A stretch of DNA of 64,000 nt from the NCBI GenBank assembly GCA_963693085.1, contig OY856414.1, forward strand, positions 265,405,001-265,469,000. Reading direction: 5' to 3'. This DNA comes from Alisma plantago-aquatica. Lineage: Eukaryota > Streptophyta > Magnoliopsida > Alismatales > Alismataceae. This document shows, piece after piece, positions 25,105 to 37,067 of the stretch. The notes under the pieces are model-generated. The model had not been told where the DNA came from, ran no database searches, and saw only the letters and a list, made by a program, of their open reading frames with translations. Within the stretch, counting starts at the first letter, position 1. The number at the start of each line of letters is the position of its first letter. The translations under genes were made by a program, and so were the position numbers.

Positions 25105-28100
25105 ATGGATAGATCATGGATGTCCATTCACAATCTCTACACCCCAGAGTTTATATCTGGTCTTGACCAGTTTATTAGATTTGCCGAGGAACATAGGAAA
25201 CAACTTGGAGATAAGTTCTACTGTCCATGTAGGCATTGCGGTAACAATTTGAAAGTCAGCACTAGTGACGAAATCAAAAGGCATGTCATGTGAAACGGGA
25301 TTATACTAGGCTATACAGAATGGCACTGGCATGGAGAGATTTCAAACTCGAAACTAGTGGATATCGATAGCAGTGCTTGTGTGGAAGAAGAAATTGCCTC
25401 CGATGACGTAGATGTGAATGAACCAGTAGACATCGTTGATGCGATGCTGGATAGTTGTGGGGTAGAGTACACTGATCCACCTCACATTTTTAGAAATATT
25501 GTGCATAATGCTGAGATATCATTATACATAGGTTGTACTAAGTTTACAAAGCTTAGCACTGTGTTGAGATTGTATAAGCTGAAAGCTAACAATAGATGGA
25601 GCGACAAAAGCTTCACGTCATTCTCCTCTTTGTTGAAAGAAATGCTTCCTAAAGGAAACGAGCTGCCAATATCAACATCCAGATAAAGAAATTGTTGTGC
25701 CCAATGGGAATGGATGCCAAGAAGATACAAACATGCCCGAATGATTGCGTATTATTTCAAAAGGACTATGTGGATTTGAAAGATTGTCCAAAATGTGGTG
25801 CGTCACAGTATAAATTGACGACTTCGAGGGAGTCCAAAACTGGTTCTCCTACCAAGGTGATGTGGTATCTACCTATAATATCACTGTTTCAATGCTTGTT
25901 TGCCAATCCGATAGATGCGAAGAATTTGAGGTGGCATGCAGATGTTAAGAAAAATAATGATGGAATCCTACGACATGCGTCTGATTCCCCACAGTAGAAG
26001 AAGATTGATCTATTGTACCCTGAATTTGGTGAAGAAGTCAGGAATCTAAGACTTGGGCTTTGTACAGATGGGATGAATCTGTACGGGAAATTGAGCAGCC
26101 AACATAACACTTGTCCAGTCATGCTTGTTATATACAATCTTCCTCCCTGGCTGTGTATGAAAAATAAGTACGTAATGTTGTCGTTGTTGATATCGGGCCC
26201 TAAACAACTTGGAAATGATATCAATGTTTATCTTGAACCTCTGATTGATGACTTAAAGAAACTCTGGGGTGAAGGTGTGATGACCTATGATGCTTCACAA
26301 AGAGAGAAATTTTGTTTGCATGCTATGTTGTTTTGTACTATAAATGACTTTCCAGCATATGGGAATTTGTCTAGATATAGTGTCAAAGGAGCTAAAGTGT
26401 GTCCTATATGTGAAGAGAACACTGATTCAACAAGACTAAAACATGGCGGTAAGACTGTATATCTCGGTCATCGAAGGTTTCTTACAAAATTCCATCTGTA
26501 TCGTAGGAAGCGCAAAGCATTCAATGGATTGAATGAGGAACGGAGTGCACCTAAACCTATACCAGGGGAGGTTGTTTATGAAAGAGTAAAAGACTTTGTC
26601 AATGAATTTGGTAAGAGATCACAATGTACTATGGCCACACAGAGTGACAAATCTTTATTCAAGAAGAAGTCATTATTTTGGGATCTTCCTTATTGGAGTT
26701 CTTTGAGAGTCAGACATTGTATCGATTTCATGCACGTTGAGAAAAATGTCTGTGATAGTGTCATTGGTACTTTGTTGAATATACCAGGTAAGACTAAAGA
26801 TGGGCTAAAATCCAGACTGGACCTACGTGAAATGGGAATAAGGTCAGAATTAACAAAATTATGTGAAATGGGAAATCAGAGAACATACTTACCTCCCGCT
26901 TGTTACACATTGTATAGAAAGGAGAAGAAAGCTTTTTGTGAATGTTTGGTAAATGTTAAGGTGCCACAGGGTTACTCATCCAACATCCGTAGATTGGTAT
27001 CAATGAAAGATCTGAAGTTGATAGGTCTTAAATCTCATGATTGTCACACTCTAATACAAGAAATATTACATGTGGAAATTTGATCTATATTGCCGAAGCA
27101 TGTAAGGTTTGCAATCACCAGACTTTATTTCTTTTACAACAGTCTGTGCAGCAAAGTTATTGACCCTGATACTCTCGATAATTTGCAAAGAGAAGTGGTT
27201 GTTAGCCTATGTCAGCTTGAGATGTATTTTCCTCTGTCGTTCTTTGATATCATGGTACATCTTGTTGTCCACTTGACTAGGGAAGTGAAAATGTTGGGGC
27301 CAATTTTCTTACATTGGATGTATCCCTTTGAACGATACATGAGCATTTTTAAAAGTGATGTTCGAAACCGTTATCGGCCTGAAGGGAGTATTATTGAGGG
27401 TTATGTGGCGAGAGAGGTTATGGATTTTTGCAATGACTTTCTCAGTCATAATGACACTCCTGGTAATGACAAGAATATTGAGGAGCAATTTGGCAAAGGA
27501 AATTTGGGATCATGGGTGAAAGTAATCAGACATGAGCAGTTAGAACAAGGTCACTTGTATATTTTACACAACATGGACGAAGTGAGTGTTTACATCGAGT
27601 AACATACCAATTGCATCAAGAGACAATATCCTCAAGCCAATACAATGTGGCTTGCTAGAGAGCATAACAAGACATTTATTAAGTGGTTCGAAGAGAAAGT
27701 CTTACATCAACTATCTCAAATACCAGATGATATTACTGAAACTATCAAATGCCTCGCCTTTAAACCAAAATTGACTGTTATGTCTTATGAAGGGTATGAC
27801 ATTAATGGATTCACATATTACACAAAGTGCCAAGATGATAAGAGTGTCATCCAAAACAGTGGGGTCACCCTTCAAGCGTCGACTATGTTATTTGCAAGTG
27901 CAAAGGATAAGAGTCCACGTGAAACTAAAATGTCATATTACGGTGTCATTGAAGACATATGGGAGTTTGACTACATAGATTTCAGAATTCCGCTCTTCAA
28001 ATGTAATTGGGTTGATAACACCAAAGGAGTTATAGTGGATGAATTGGGTTTCACTTTAGTGAACTTTGAAAAGATTGGCGAGAAAGGTGAACCATTCATA

Positions 28101-28352
28101 TTGGCATCACAGATGAAACAAGTATTTTATATCGATGATCCTGCAAATGATAAATGGTCGGTTGTTCTTCATGGTAAAAGACAGTTCATTGAAGATCCTA
28201 TAGATGAAGACGAGTACTATGATAAGTATGATGGCTCCAGTCCATTCTCAGTTGGGTTGCCAACACCAGCAAATATTGAAGCTAATGATGACTTGTATGT
28301 GCGCGAAGATCACAATGAAGGATTGTTAATTGATAAAAAATCACAATATTAG
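25105..28352 (+). pseudogene. Tnp2-type CACTA transposase (Transposase_21), disabled
   Basis: About 1080 codons encode the catalytic transposase of an En/Spm-type element. The ATG at 25105 starts MDRSWMSIHN, the transposase-associated N-terminal domain with a CPCRHCGNNL zinc-like motif. Near codon 300 the Transposase_21 core begins: RNLRLGLCTDGMNLYG, then LLISGPKQLGNDI, then CPICEENTDS and HCIDFMHVEKNVCD. DUF4218 follows (27090-27470, with MLGPIFLHWMYPFERYM). DUF4216 comes near the C-terminus (27940-28200, with FDYIDFRIPLFKCNWVD). Lesions: TGA at 25291, a one-base frameshift near 25680, TAG at 25995, TGA at 27081 and TAA at 27600. At every one of these sites copy 2 has a sense codon or the intact frame, so each arose in this copy. 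It is one reading frame without introns apart from the lesions. Confidence 0.92.
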
Positions 28353-28383
28353 AGGCATGTTTATATTTTTTATATGTTTTATT

Positions 28384-28556
28384 ATTCTGAATGTGAACTT
28401 TACAATGTCAATTACAATATTTCCTGTGAATGTGAACTTTACAATGTGAATTTTACAATGTGAATTACTTTACAATGTGAATGTGAACTTTACAATGTGA
28501 GTTTTACAATATGAATTACTTTACAATGTGAACTTTACAATGTGAATGTGAACTTT
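28384..28556 (+). repeat. Minisatellite between the two CACTA-1 genes
   Basis: Irregular tandem copies of units built from GTGAACTTTACAAT and GAATTACTTTACAAT. Copy 2 has essentially a single unit at the matching place (about 63836-63849), so the array expanded in copy 1. Confidence 0.85.
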
Positions 28557-28559
28557 CAG

Positions 28560-31500
28560 ATGGCTGAGCATTATCCTGATGACCATGTTGATGATTACCG
28601 TGAGGGTGAGGACATCAATGCGCCGCCTCACAATGTAAGTTTTAAAAATATATATCATATATTTATATCTATATGTCCATTTCTAGTTATATCCTGTAAG
28701 TGTGTTTATTTTGTTAAAATTTTAGGTTGATGATGCAAATGTACCCTATGAAGCACTTGAGGCACTTGATGAGAAGCACCAAAAAGTTGACAAGAGAAGG
28801 GACATCACTATGATGAAGAAGTTAATAGCACAAAGGGGAAATGGACCCAAACTTGTGGATTTTGATAATGCAGGAAATGCACTTCGAGTGAATCGCAATT
28901 CGTTTGTTTCATATCTTGGGTATGTTATATACTCGTAGCCATTGCGGTTGTAAGATAGATTCTTGGCATAAAGTTCCTAAGGAGAAGAAAGACATAATAT
29001 GGAAGGATTTATGAGTGAGTTATTATTAATTTGCAATTCTATTTGTTAGATTACTAATTTTTTTGGATACTAGTTAATAGCAATTCTATTTAGCAGAGTA
29101 TATTTGAATTGGATGAAAAGCTGCATCGTAAATGTGTGATGCAATGCTGTGGGAGAGTCCTAAGGAACTATAGGACAAATCTCACCTGAGAATACATAAA
29201 ACAAGGTGACAAGAGGAAGAAGAAAGCCACAGAACAGTGGAACTTCCTGGACCAAGAAGAATGGGACGCATTTATTGCTTCAAGACAAACTGATGAATTC
29301 AAGGTATTAGGCGTCACCCCCAATTTAATATATGTTGTATTCACCTATTCAAGATTAATATTTAGTGTTACTAACCAAATCATTAATGTGCATACTAACT
29401 AGGCCCTCAGTGAGGAGCAAAAAGCAAGGCGTGCACTGAATGTGCATGACCACACAATGGGCCCAAAGGGGTATGTAGACATTTGCCAAAGACTATAGTC
29501 TGAGGCTAATGCTCAGCCTGCTGCTACTCAGGAGTCCTCTACTATAGGTAGCACACCTCTGCCTCACCATGATGTCTGGATAGCTGGGAGGCAAAATAAG
29601 AAGGGAGAAATAAGGAAGCCCGCAACTGCTGAGACAGCTAAAAAATGGTAAAATACAACTCTTACATCAATCGTTCGAATATTGATTATTTGTGGTGTTT
29701 ACTTGATTACAAATTTTTGTTTTGGCGATTAGCGGGAGCTGCACGAGCTGAGGAAATAAGGAAAGTTCATCCCTGAGGGAACAAGGGATGAATTGACAAT
29801 TGCTCTGGGTAACCCAGAGCATCCTGGACGTGTTAGGGCTACAGGCGCTGGTGTGGGCATCAAAGCATTCTTTGGGCCATCCCAGTGCAACATGTCCCAA
29901 AAGTGGGACTTTCAAAAGAAGAGGTAACCTATTCTTTCTTTATAACGTTACTATAAAAGAGAATTCAATAATCCGAAGCTAACGTTTCTTTTATCCATGC
30001 ATAGGTAGATAAGCTAGTTGATAGGAAACTCGAAGAAGCACTGAGCAAGTGGCAGGCATCTCAGACTGCCACTCAGCAAACAATAGCTATGGTGTCCCGC
30101 TCTACTCCTACTGTAGAGGTTGGGAGTAATCCTATAGACCCACCACCTAGCACATCCAATGTAAGTATTTTTATGACATAATAACTAGTCTTTTCAAGAT
30201 GATATATTTTCAAGATGATATGTATATATGTATATAACATTATTTACACAAAAATTTATAGGGGTTGAAGCCATGCCATCTAAAAAGAAAAGAATTTGTC
30301 ATTGCAGAGGCATCGACTTACCCATCCCTACCAGGGGAAATGTTTCATGGGTCTCCATTACCAGCTGGTTGGGTTCGTGTGAGCCCGGTATGTGTATTCC
30401 CCAAGTGGATGGATCTTCCATTGCCATATGCCCACCCAGATTGTGAAACACTTGGTGAGGCAGAAGGCGGAGTGATATTGTGGCCAAAAGTGGCTTTCCT
30501 CTATACTGAAACTGTATGGTAAATTTACGTTACGTTAAATTGTTAGTGTGTGTATATGATGTCAGTTGATCTGAAATTATATATAGATACAGGTTAAAAA
30601 GAAGACACCCACAACATCTAGGCCTCCACCTCCACCTCCTACACTACCAAGTTGGGTTCCACAGGACCTATCTGTCTCGTTAGGTCCTCATTTTAGGGGT
30701 ATGGCAATATGGTTAGGCGAACATGATATAAATTGCCCTATAACTGTTTCTGTAGATGCGGATGATGTAGGTCAATCATACGAAAGCAACCTATTTATAC
30801 AAGATATTTTGGAGTTGTTTCGATATGATTGGCTGAATACATCTGTGATAGAGCTATGGATAAGGTGAGATCTTCTTTATACATCCATATACCTTTCTTA
30901 GGATCTGGTGATCTGGTTTCTTATTTATTAATGCATACGTAATACATGTTTTGTAGCTACTTAGACAAGATATGTGCAGATTTTTCATTCGAACATGTAG
31001 GATTTTTGATTCCATCTTTGATTAGTCTAGTAGATAAAGACCCTCCGTCAGTTCAACAATACTACTGTGATGCTTTTAGAAAATTTTCTCAAAATAAGAA
31101 GACGTTGATAATAGCTCCATTCAATGTGAAGTTTACTTTGCTTGTAATTTGGACTTAAGAAAATTACATTTTTATTGTGGATTTTGAGTTATTGATTTTT
31201 AACTTTTTCACCTCTAGTGGTATGCATTGGGAGTTACTAGTTATTGTCCCCGAGACATTCACTGTCTATTATCTAGATCCTAAGGGGACTAAATTGAATT
31301 CAAGATATGGACACAAAATGAAAATGGCATTATTCCAGTGAGAAATATTTCATTTTCATATCCGTTAATATATGTTATTACATTACTATTTAATTATGCA
31401 ATGTACTGTGTTACATTAACATGTAGGGGTTTAGATGAGTTCAAAAAGGCTAGAGGAAAGGTCTCCAAGAAAAAGAACCAACAAATAATTTGGACAAACG

Positions 31501-31915
31501 TGGAAGTAAGTTCCCGACTGCAATGTATATATTATTTATGTGAACAATGCTTAATTAGTTGTATTTTTAAATATTTTGTATGTTTCAATTTATAGTGTGC
31601 TACACAAGACAACGGATGGGAATGTGCATACTATGTGATGCGATTTATGCACATGATTATCAAATATGCCGCAGTGGACATCGATACCATTCCTGAGGTA
31701 TTATATATAGTCTCATTAGATAATATGAAATATATCACTCTTATTTATAGCTCATTAATTATATATATACATCATTCTCTTTGCATGTGTTTAAAACTGA
31801 CCACACTACAAGAAAGGTGTTACCAGATGTACATTCTCCCTATACGACGGGAGAATTAAATGAAGTAAGAGAAGAATGGGTAACAACCATACAAGTAGTG
31901 GGGTTTTTAACATAG
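28560..31915 (+). pseudogene. CACTA second gene: TnpA-like / DUF8039 / Ulp1-type (C48) protease fusion, about 13 exons
   Basis: Predicted exons: 28560-28634, 28726-29014, 29094-29303, 29403-29647, 29733-29923, 30005-30160, 30262-30518, 30593-30864, 30957-31130, 31218-31337, 31427-31505, 31596-31697, 31817-31915. Exons 2-5 carry a TnpA/Ptta-like region (VDFDNAGNAL, then SWHKVPKEKKDIIW, then LGNPEHPGRVRATG). Exon 7 resembles DUF8039 (FHGSPLPAGWVRVSPV). Exons 8-13 form a Ulp1-like cysteine protease with His at 31225 (MHWELLVIV), Asp at 31276 (YYLDPKG), Gln at 31605 and Cys at 31623 (QDNGWEC), all present. Lesions lie in the first half: a frameshift near 28921, TGA 29187, TAG 29496, TAA 29757, and phase clashes around exon 5 and at the exon 7/8 joint. 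Exons 8-13 join in perfect phase without stops (281 codons). Ulp1-like proteases normally cut SUMO conjugates; the role in this element is not known to me. One unbroken gene is inferred; two genes are possible. Confidence 0.75.
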
Positions 31916-31987
31916 AATTGGGATGTTGATAGCGAATAATGACTAAAGAATGATATTTTGTAAATGAATTTTTGAATTATAATATGT

Positions 31988-32165
31988 GCGAATGTTTCTA
32001 CATGTCTGAATGTTTCTACATGTGTCTGAGTGAAAATGAATGAAACTGCTGGTTGCTATATTAATGTTTCTACATGTGTGAATGTGAAAATGAATGGAAC
32101 TACAGATTGCTACATGAATGTTTCTACATGTGTGAAAATCGAATGGAACTGCAGGTTGTTAAATG
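31988..32165 (+). repeat. Tandem repeat after the CACTA-1 Ulp1 gene
   Basis: Three imperfect units of about 55-65 bases, each containing AATGTTTCTACATGTGT and GAATGGAACTGCAGGTTG-like segments. Confidence 0.8.
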
Positions 32166-32299
32166 TGTGAACATTTATGTTGTTAATTTTGCAGGTTTGT
32201 GGCCTGTTGTTGGCTGATATCAATGGATGTTGTAAAACCTGCAGTTCATAACTGAACTGCAGGTTTCTCATCCTTCGACCAACCACAACAGGTCTACAG

Positions 32300-32776
32300 A
32301 CTGGCAGAAAAAAAAACATAAAATCGGCGTCGGTTATTTGTATAAAACCGACGAAATGGTTACAGTGACAGTTTCCCTACTAGTAACCGACATCGATTTC
32401 CCTAATGAGGCCAGACACCACGGCCGTGCTGGCCAGCACAGTCGTGTCAGTGGGCCAGACACCACGGCCGTGCCGGCCAGCACGGCCGTGGCAGTGGGTG
32501 AGATGGTGTCAGTTATCACTACTAAACCGATGTCGATAGTTCCCCATATGGTGCCCTTTCTGTGGCACGAAGGTATATGGCGTTGTTTGCAAAGCTAATA
32601 ACCGACGCCTATACCCCCTGCTGGCGTGTTTTCGGTGGCGCGCGAAGGGTTGTGGCGTCGGTTTGAGAACTGACGCATAACGGTTGGGCTTTTAGCGGCA
32701 CCCACATAGGTGTTGCTTAAAAACTGACACTAAAGGCCTTAAATAACTGACACTAAAGGCAGGTTATGTACTAGTC
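32300..32776 (+). repeat. CACTA-1 right subterminal repeats with a 44-bp GC-rich tandem pair
   Basis: GTCGGTT and AACCGAC motifs recur near 32325, 32347, 32384, 32602 and 32650 up to the right terminus at 32776. Between them lie two exact-length 44-bp units (32409-32452 and 32453-32496), each containing CACGGCCGTG next to a second CACGNCGTG-like palindrome. Confidence 0.8.
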
Positions 32777-32779
32777 TAT

Positions 32780-33550
32780 TCTCACATAGGAGCGCAAGCT
32801 CTATGTCCTAGAAATGCCAAAACTAGAGGAACCACCTGAAAATGCTCCAAGGGATAATAAGGATGCTTACAAGAAACATACTGAAGATGTTGTGAATGTC
32901 AAGTGTCTGATGCTTTGTTCAATGAACCATGAGTTGCAAAGGCAACATGAGAACATGGGGTGATTGAGATGGTCATACATGTCAAGAACATGTATGAAGA
33001 TTAAGAAAGACAAGAGAGGTTTGATGTCTCCAAAGCACTATTTAAATGTCACATGGCAGAAGGAGATCCAGTAGGTCCTCATGTGCTCAATATGATTGGG
33101 TATGTAGAGAGCCTAACCAGACTGGGATTCCCCTTGGGCCAAGAGTTGGACACTGACATGATTTAGCAGTCTCTCCCAGAGTCATATAGTCAGTTTTTCA
33201 TAAACTACAACATGAACGACTTTGACAAGTCATTGACAGAGTTGTTGGGCATGTTGAGAATAGATGAGACACAAATGAAGAAGGAAAAGCCCAAGTCTGT
33301 GATGATGATCTACAAGACAAAGGGGAAGTTTAAAGGAAAAGGAAAAGCTAAGAAAGGTTCTAAAGCTAGCCAGAAGACCTAGTCTTCATATCTCAAGGGA
33401 AAAGGTGGAATAAAGAAACAAAGAGGCGATTGTCACTGTTGTCACCAACCTAGATATTGGAAAAGAAATTGTCTACTCTGGTTAGTGGAACTAAAGAAGA
33501 ACAATTATGGCATTGAGGTCTCCACTTTAGGTATAAACCACATAAGATAA
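32780..33550 (+). pseudogene. Copia-2 gag, main part (UBN2 type)
   Basis: The frame resumes after the CACTA element with ERKLYVLEMPKLEEPP, then RFDVSKALFKCHMAEGDPVG, PHVLNMIGYVESLTRLGFPL and KSLTELLGMLRIDETQ, the standard order of plant copia Gag. A Lys/Gly-rich stretch (KGKFKGKGKAKKG) leads to a damaged CCHC zinc knuckle, CHCCHQPRYWKRNC, in which expected Gly and His positions are altered. A frameshift lies near 32960 and stops at about 33000 and 33163. Gag would have formed the virus-like particle. It is inactive. Confidence 0.85.
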
Positions 33551-36500
33551 ATTCTGTTACTTCTTCATTTTGGTATGTGATACCAAATAGAGATCTGATA
33601 TACTAATGTGCAGAATCTGATAAGAAGTAAATGCCTTCATGGAAATATGAAGATGGACAAGGCAGAGCAAATGTTGTAGAAGCTAGAGTTTGCATTTAAA
33701 TTTATCTTAGCTTGATGGGAATGTAATAGAGTCACTATAACTGCTATTTCAGTATGCCATTAGAATAGAAACATTTTCTTTATGCATCTTGTATGGACAA
33801 GTATGATTATAAATAAAGAATTATTAGAGATTCTATTTCAAAGATATGATCTTTCATGGCATAAGCCCTAAAACATCTTGTGATATTTTATGGAATGATC
33901 CAAAGATCAATTTTTATAGTGTTTATACCACTGGACTATAATTGATAACTCAATATTATCATTAGAATTAGTCATTTTTTATGTACACATAAGAAATGCA
34001 TACCTAAAATACATATTGATGTTGATCTAGATTCCCTTGGTTATTGAACCCAAGGAAATATGCAAGTCTTACACACAATATGACATGACATCCTTCACTA
34101 ACGTAGTGGGAGGATAAAGCTTTCATTAGACCTTTTGCATATGAAACATGGAGATCTTATGGAATGAATGCTATAGAAAATTAATACTTCAATTTCATTT
34201 TCTGGTAATATGATGATATGTAAATGGTTCAAGGAGATTATAAGTGAAGTATGACATTGATGAAAGTATTAAGATACTTTGATATGATCAAAAGTTGAAA
34301 TACTTTATATCAATACCTTGAGTACCTTCAGGAATGAACTATGATAATGTATCACAAGTCCAATCCATATGTACATGATGATGTGTCAGAATGAATAAAT
34401 CATACCATGACGAGTCATGATATAATTATCAATTAATTTAATCTTCTTATACCCTCACATATATATACCTATAACTAAATAATGTAACTATCAAGACAAA
34501 AGAAGAAATATGTGTTTACAGAAGATTTAGTGGGAGCATATATGAATATTCCACATATGATGAGGAATAACATCTCAATATTGTGAATATCGAGAACGAG
34601 CATAAAAACTCCTTCAACAAGGAAGGATAAGGTGAAACACCTTATGAGATAAGGACCAAGACCTATAAGATAGTTCTTATAGGTTTCATAATGAAAGTTT
34701 GTGTATAATAGCAATATGTTGAAAGAGTTCAGCATGGAAGGGTTTATTGATGAGTCATGATATAATTATCAATTAATTTAATCTTCTTATATCCTCACAA
34801 ATATATACCTATCACTAAATAATGTGCCACGTGAATGGTTTGTTATACATCATATATGATATGATTTGGGAATATCCCAATAGGTCTAAATGATTGAAAC
34901 CCACCTTGAGAAAGTAGTTTCTTGAGAAGGTTTATCCATAAACCATGATAGGTGAGCATTACTAATCCCTTTCCAATAAAAAAAATGTTTTCTTAATAGA
35001 AGAACTAAATTTCTAAAGAATCAGTGGGAGATAAAGTAGAACTCAAAATGTTTGAGGTCAACTACAAGGGTACAATGAGAATAATGAGAATCACAAGTTG
35101 TTGAGGAATCTCAAGTTCATCATTTAATATTGAACAAAATATTCTAGTAGAACACATCTGATATTGGAGGATTGTGAATCCAACAATTTAGATGGGTTCA
35201 TCATACATGATGAGAAAACTAGTCAACTAGAAGCCTTTTTCTAAGCTATATGGAATCCATGTAAGCTAACAAGGTAGGACCTTGATATCGCCACCTAAAG
35301 GGGTAACACCTAAAGGGTGAAATTGGGTCTTATGATCAAGACCTACATGGATAACATAAAAGGACAAATTGGCTGAATAAATTAAGTTCAAAATGTTGAA
35401 CATGATAGAAATTCCTTTACCAATTGTCATGCTTGTTGTTGTAGTTAGAATGGACTATGATATTTTGCATATGAAAATGGAAAATGGGTTAATTAAGGGA
35501 ATACATTAGAGGATGTGTATGTGACACAACCTAAAAGGTTTCATAACTTCACGAATGAAAATTAGGTCCATAAACTACAAAGTTCAATATGGGATTGAAA
35601 CAAGCAACTCAGAAGTGGGATCTTTTGACTTGACAAGATAGTTAAAGAGTTTGACTTGAATCAAGACAAAAGAAGGAATATGTGTTTACAAAAGATTTAG
35701 TGGGAGCATATATGAATATTCCACATATGATGAGGAATAACATCTCAATATTGTGAATATTGAGAACTGGCATGAAAACTCCTTCATCAATTAAGGATAA
35801 GGTGAAACACCTTATGAGATAAGGACCAAAACCTATAAGATAGTTCTTATAGGTTTCACAATGGAAGTTTGTGTATAATGGCAATATGTTGAAAGAGTTC
35901 AACATGGAAGGGTTTATTGAGAGAGAATTCAGATTTGTCTCTCATGAAGCCTATATTCCTATTCTTGTGAAGAATGGAAATATCATGAATAAGATTCCAT
36001 GGGCCAACCCAATAGTAGATCTATCATGTAAGCTGTTTACAAGCTTATCCCATATAATCTTATTTGTATTAGACATGACAAGATGATATAAATTCCAATA
36101 AGAGTTATTGAAAAGTCATTAAAGATATCAATTAGTACTTGAGAAGTGATTGAGGATAGATTGCCAGTCAATGATGATGGCAATAAAAGGAAGAGTTGGA
36201 TGTAAAGAGTTACATCGATTCAAGCTTCCATAATTGACAAAAGTGATCACAAAATTAGAACATGTTTGATTTAAAAGAATAAGTGATGATTAGTTGGAAA
36301 GATTTCAAACTAATAGACATTAATGCTAATCTACAATAGAAGTCGAGTATACTTGTGTTGTGAACACAGAGTTATACTATATGGATCTAAAAGTTCATAT
36401 GATGAATTTATAGATGTTCCCACCATTGATGACTCAGTAGAGATATTATAACAACAATAGATCTAATTGTTAGGCAAGGAATATCAAATACCATATAACA

Positions 36501-36640
36501 ATGGTTTCATCTCAGAGCAAAGAGATAAGAAACATGCAATATACCTACTATATGGAAAGTGTGGCTAACCCACTAAATCAACACTAGCACAACAGAAGCA
36601 TGTTGCACATGTTTAGATCACTAAGGATAAGATCTGTTGG
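33551..36640 (+). pseudogene. Copia-2 pol remnants (integrase, reverse transcriptase, RNase H)
   Basis: Heavily broken. Recognisable parts are a YVTQP-type reverse-transcriptase block near 35515-35535 (DVYVTQPKRF) followed by SIWD/NKQ, which corresponds to the SIYGLKQA motif. After that comes CVYKRFSGSIYEY near 35680 and a MLKEFNMEGF block at 35886-35915. The RNase H end reads STLAQQKHVAHV near 36585-36620. Integrase between 33780 and 34400 is too eroded to delimit. A 260-bp piece of the reverse-transcriptase region is duplicated upstream (34491-34750). Confidence 0.65.
34412..35920 (+). repeat. Duplicated blocks inside Copia-2 pol
   Basis: Block Y (34491-34750) repeats 35661-35920 at the same length of 260 bp with few differences. 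Block X (34412-34485) repeats at 34752-34825, on either side of the first Y. The arrangement is X-Y-X, then about 0.8 kb, then Y in its native reverse-transcriptase position. Confidence 0.85.
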
Positions 36641-36657
36641 TGATTGGCTCTAAGTGC

Positions 36658-36666
36658 AAGTGGGAG
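36658..36666 (+). other. Copia-2 polypurine tract
   Basis: AAGTGGGAG lies two bases before the 3' LTR, where the plus-strand primer belongs. Confidence 0.75.
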
Positions 36667-37067
36667 TCTATTGGTAAGCTATGCCTATAGAGCCAATCAT
36701 ATTATGATTGACATGGCATAATTACCTAAAAGGATTCAATTAATAATAGCATATATGAAGGAAAGCATCCAATTCATCTATTTCACTCAGTTATGGGATA
36801 ATGAGGATACAAAGTGAATGTCTAGATAATTATATTACTCAATAATGTATGTTGTCAAGTTCCTACCCTTGTGATGAGATCATATGGATGTTAAGAGTAC
36901 ATATACATATTCTCATTATGTCCATGATTGATTATTATTATGGAAGGTAGATAGACAACAATAACACATAAGATCAGAGTGTGAGTTGGTTGATGACTAA
37001 ATCTCATTAGTCATGATATGGCAATATCAAACCAAGCACACAGATACATGTTAGAGAACATTGTATC

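Larger units (their letters stand above)
23225..32776 (+). mobile_element. CACTA (En/Spm) DNA transposon, copy 1
   Basis: The left end CACTACTACAGAAAC and the inverted right end (GACTAGTACATAACC when read inward) form degenerate terminal inverted repeats, 11 of 15 matching. Subterminal DNA on both sides is packed with GTCGGTT/AACCGAC motifs in both directions. Inside are a 5' leader with hairpins, a Tnp2-type transposase pseudogene and a TnpA-Ulp1 fusion gene, all on the plus strand. The three bases outside the ends are TGT and TAT, a weak match to the expected 3-bp duplication. The insertion split Copia-2 gag, which dates it after Copia-2. Confidence 0.88.

Noticed and set aside
28384..28556. 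A CRISPR-like repeat array
   Set aside because: Units are irregular, spacers are not unique, and the context is a plant transposon. It is a minisatellite.
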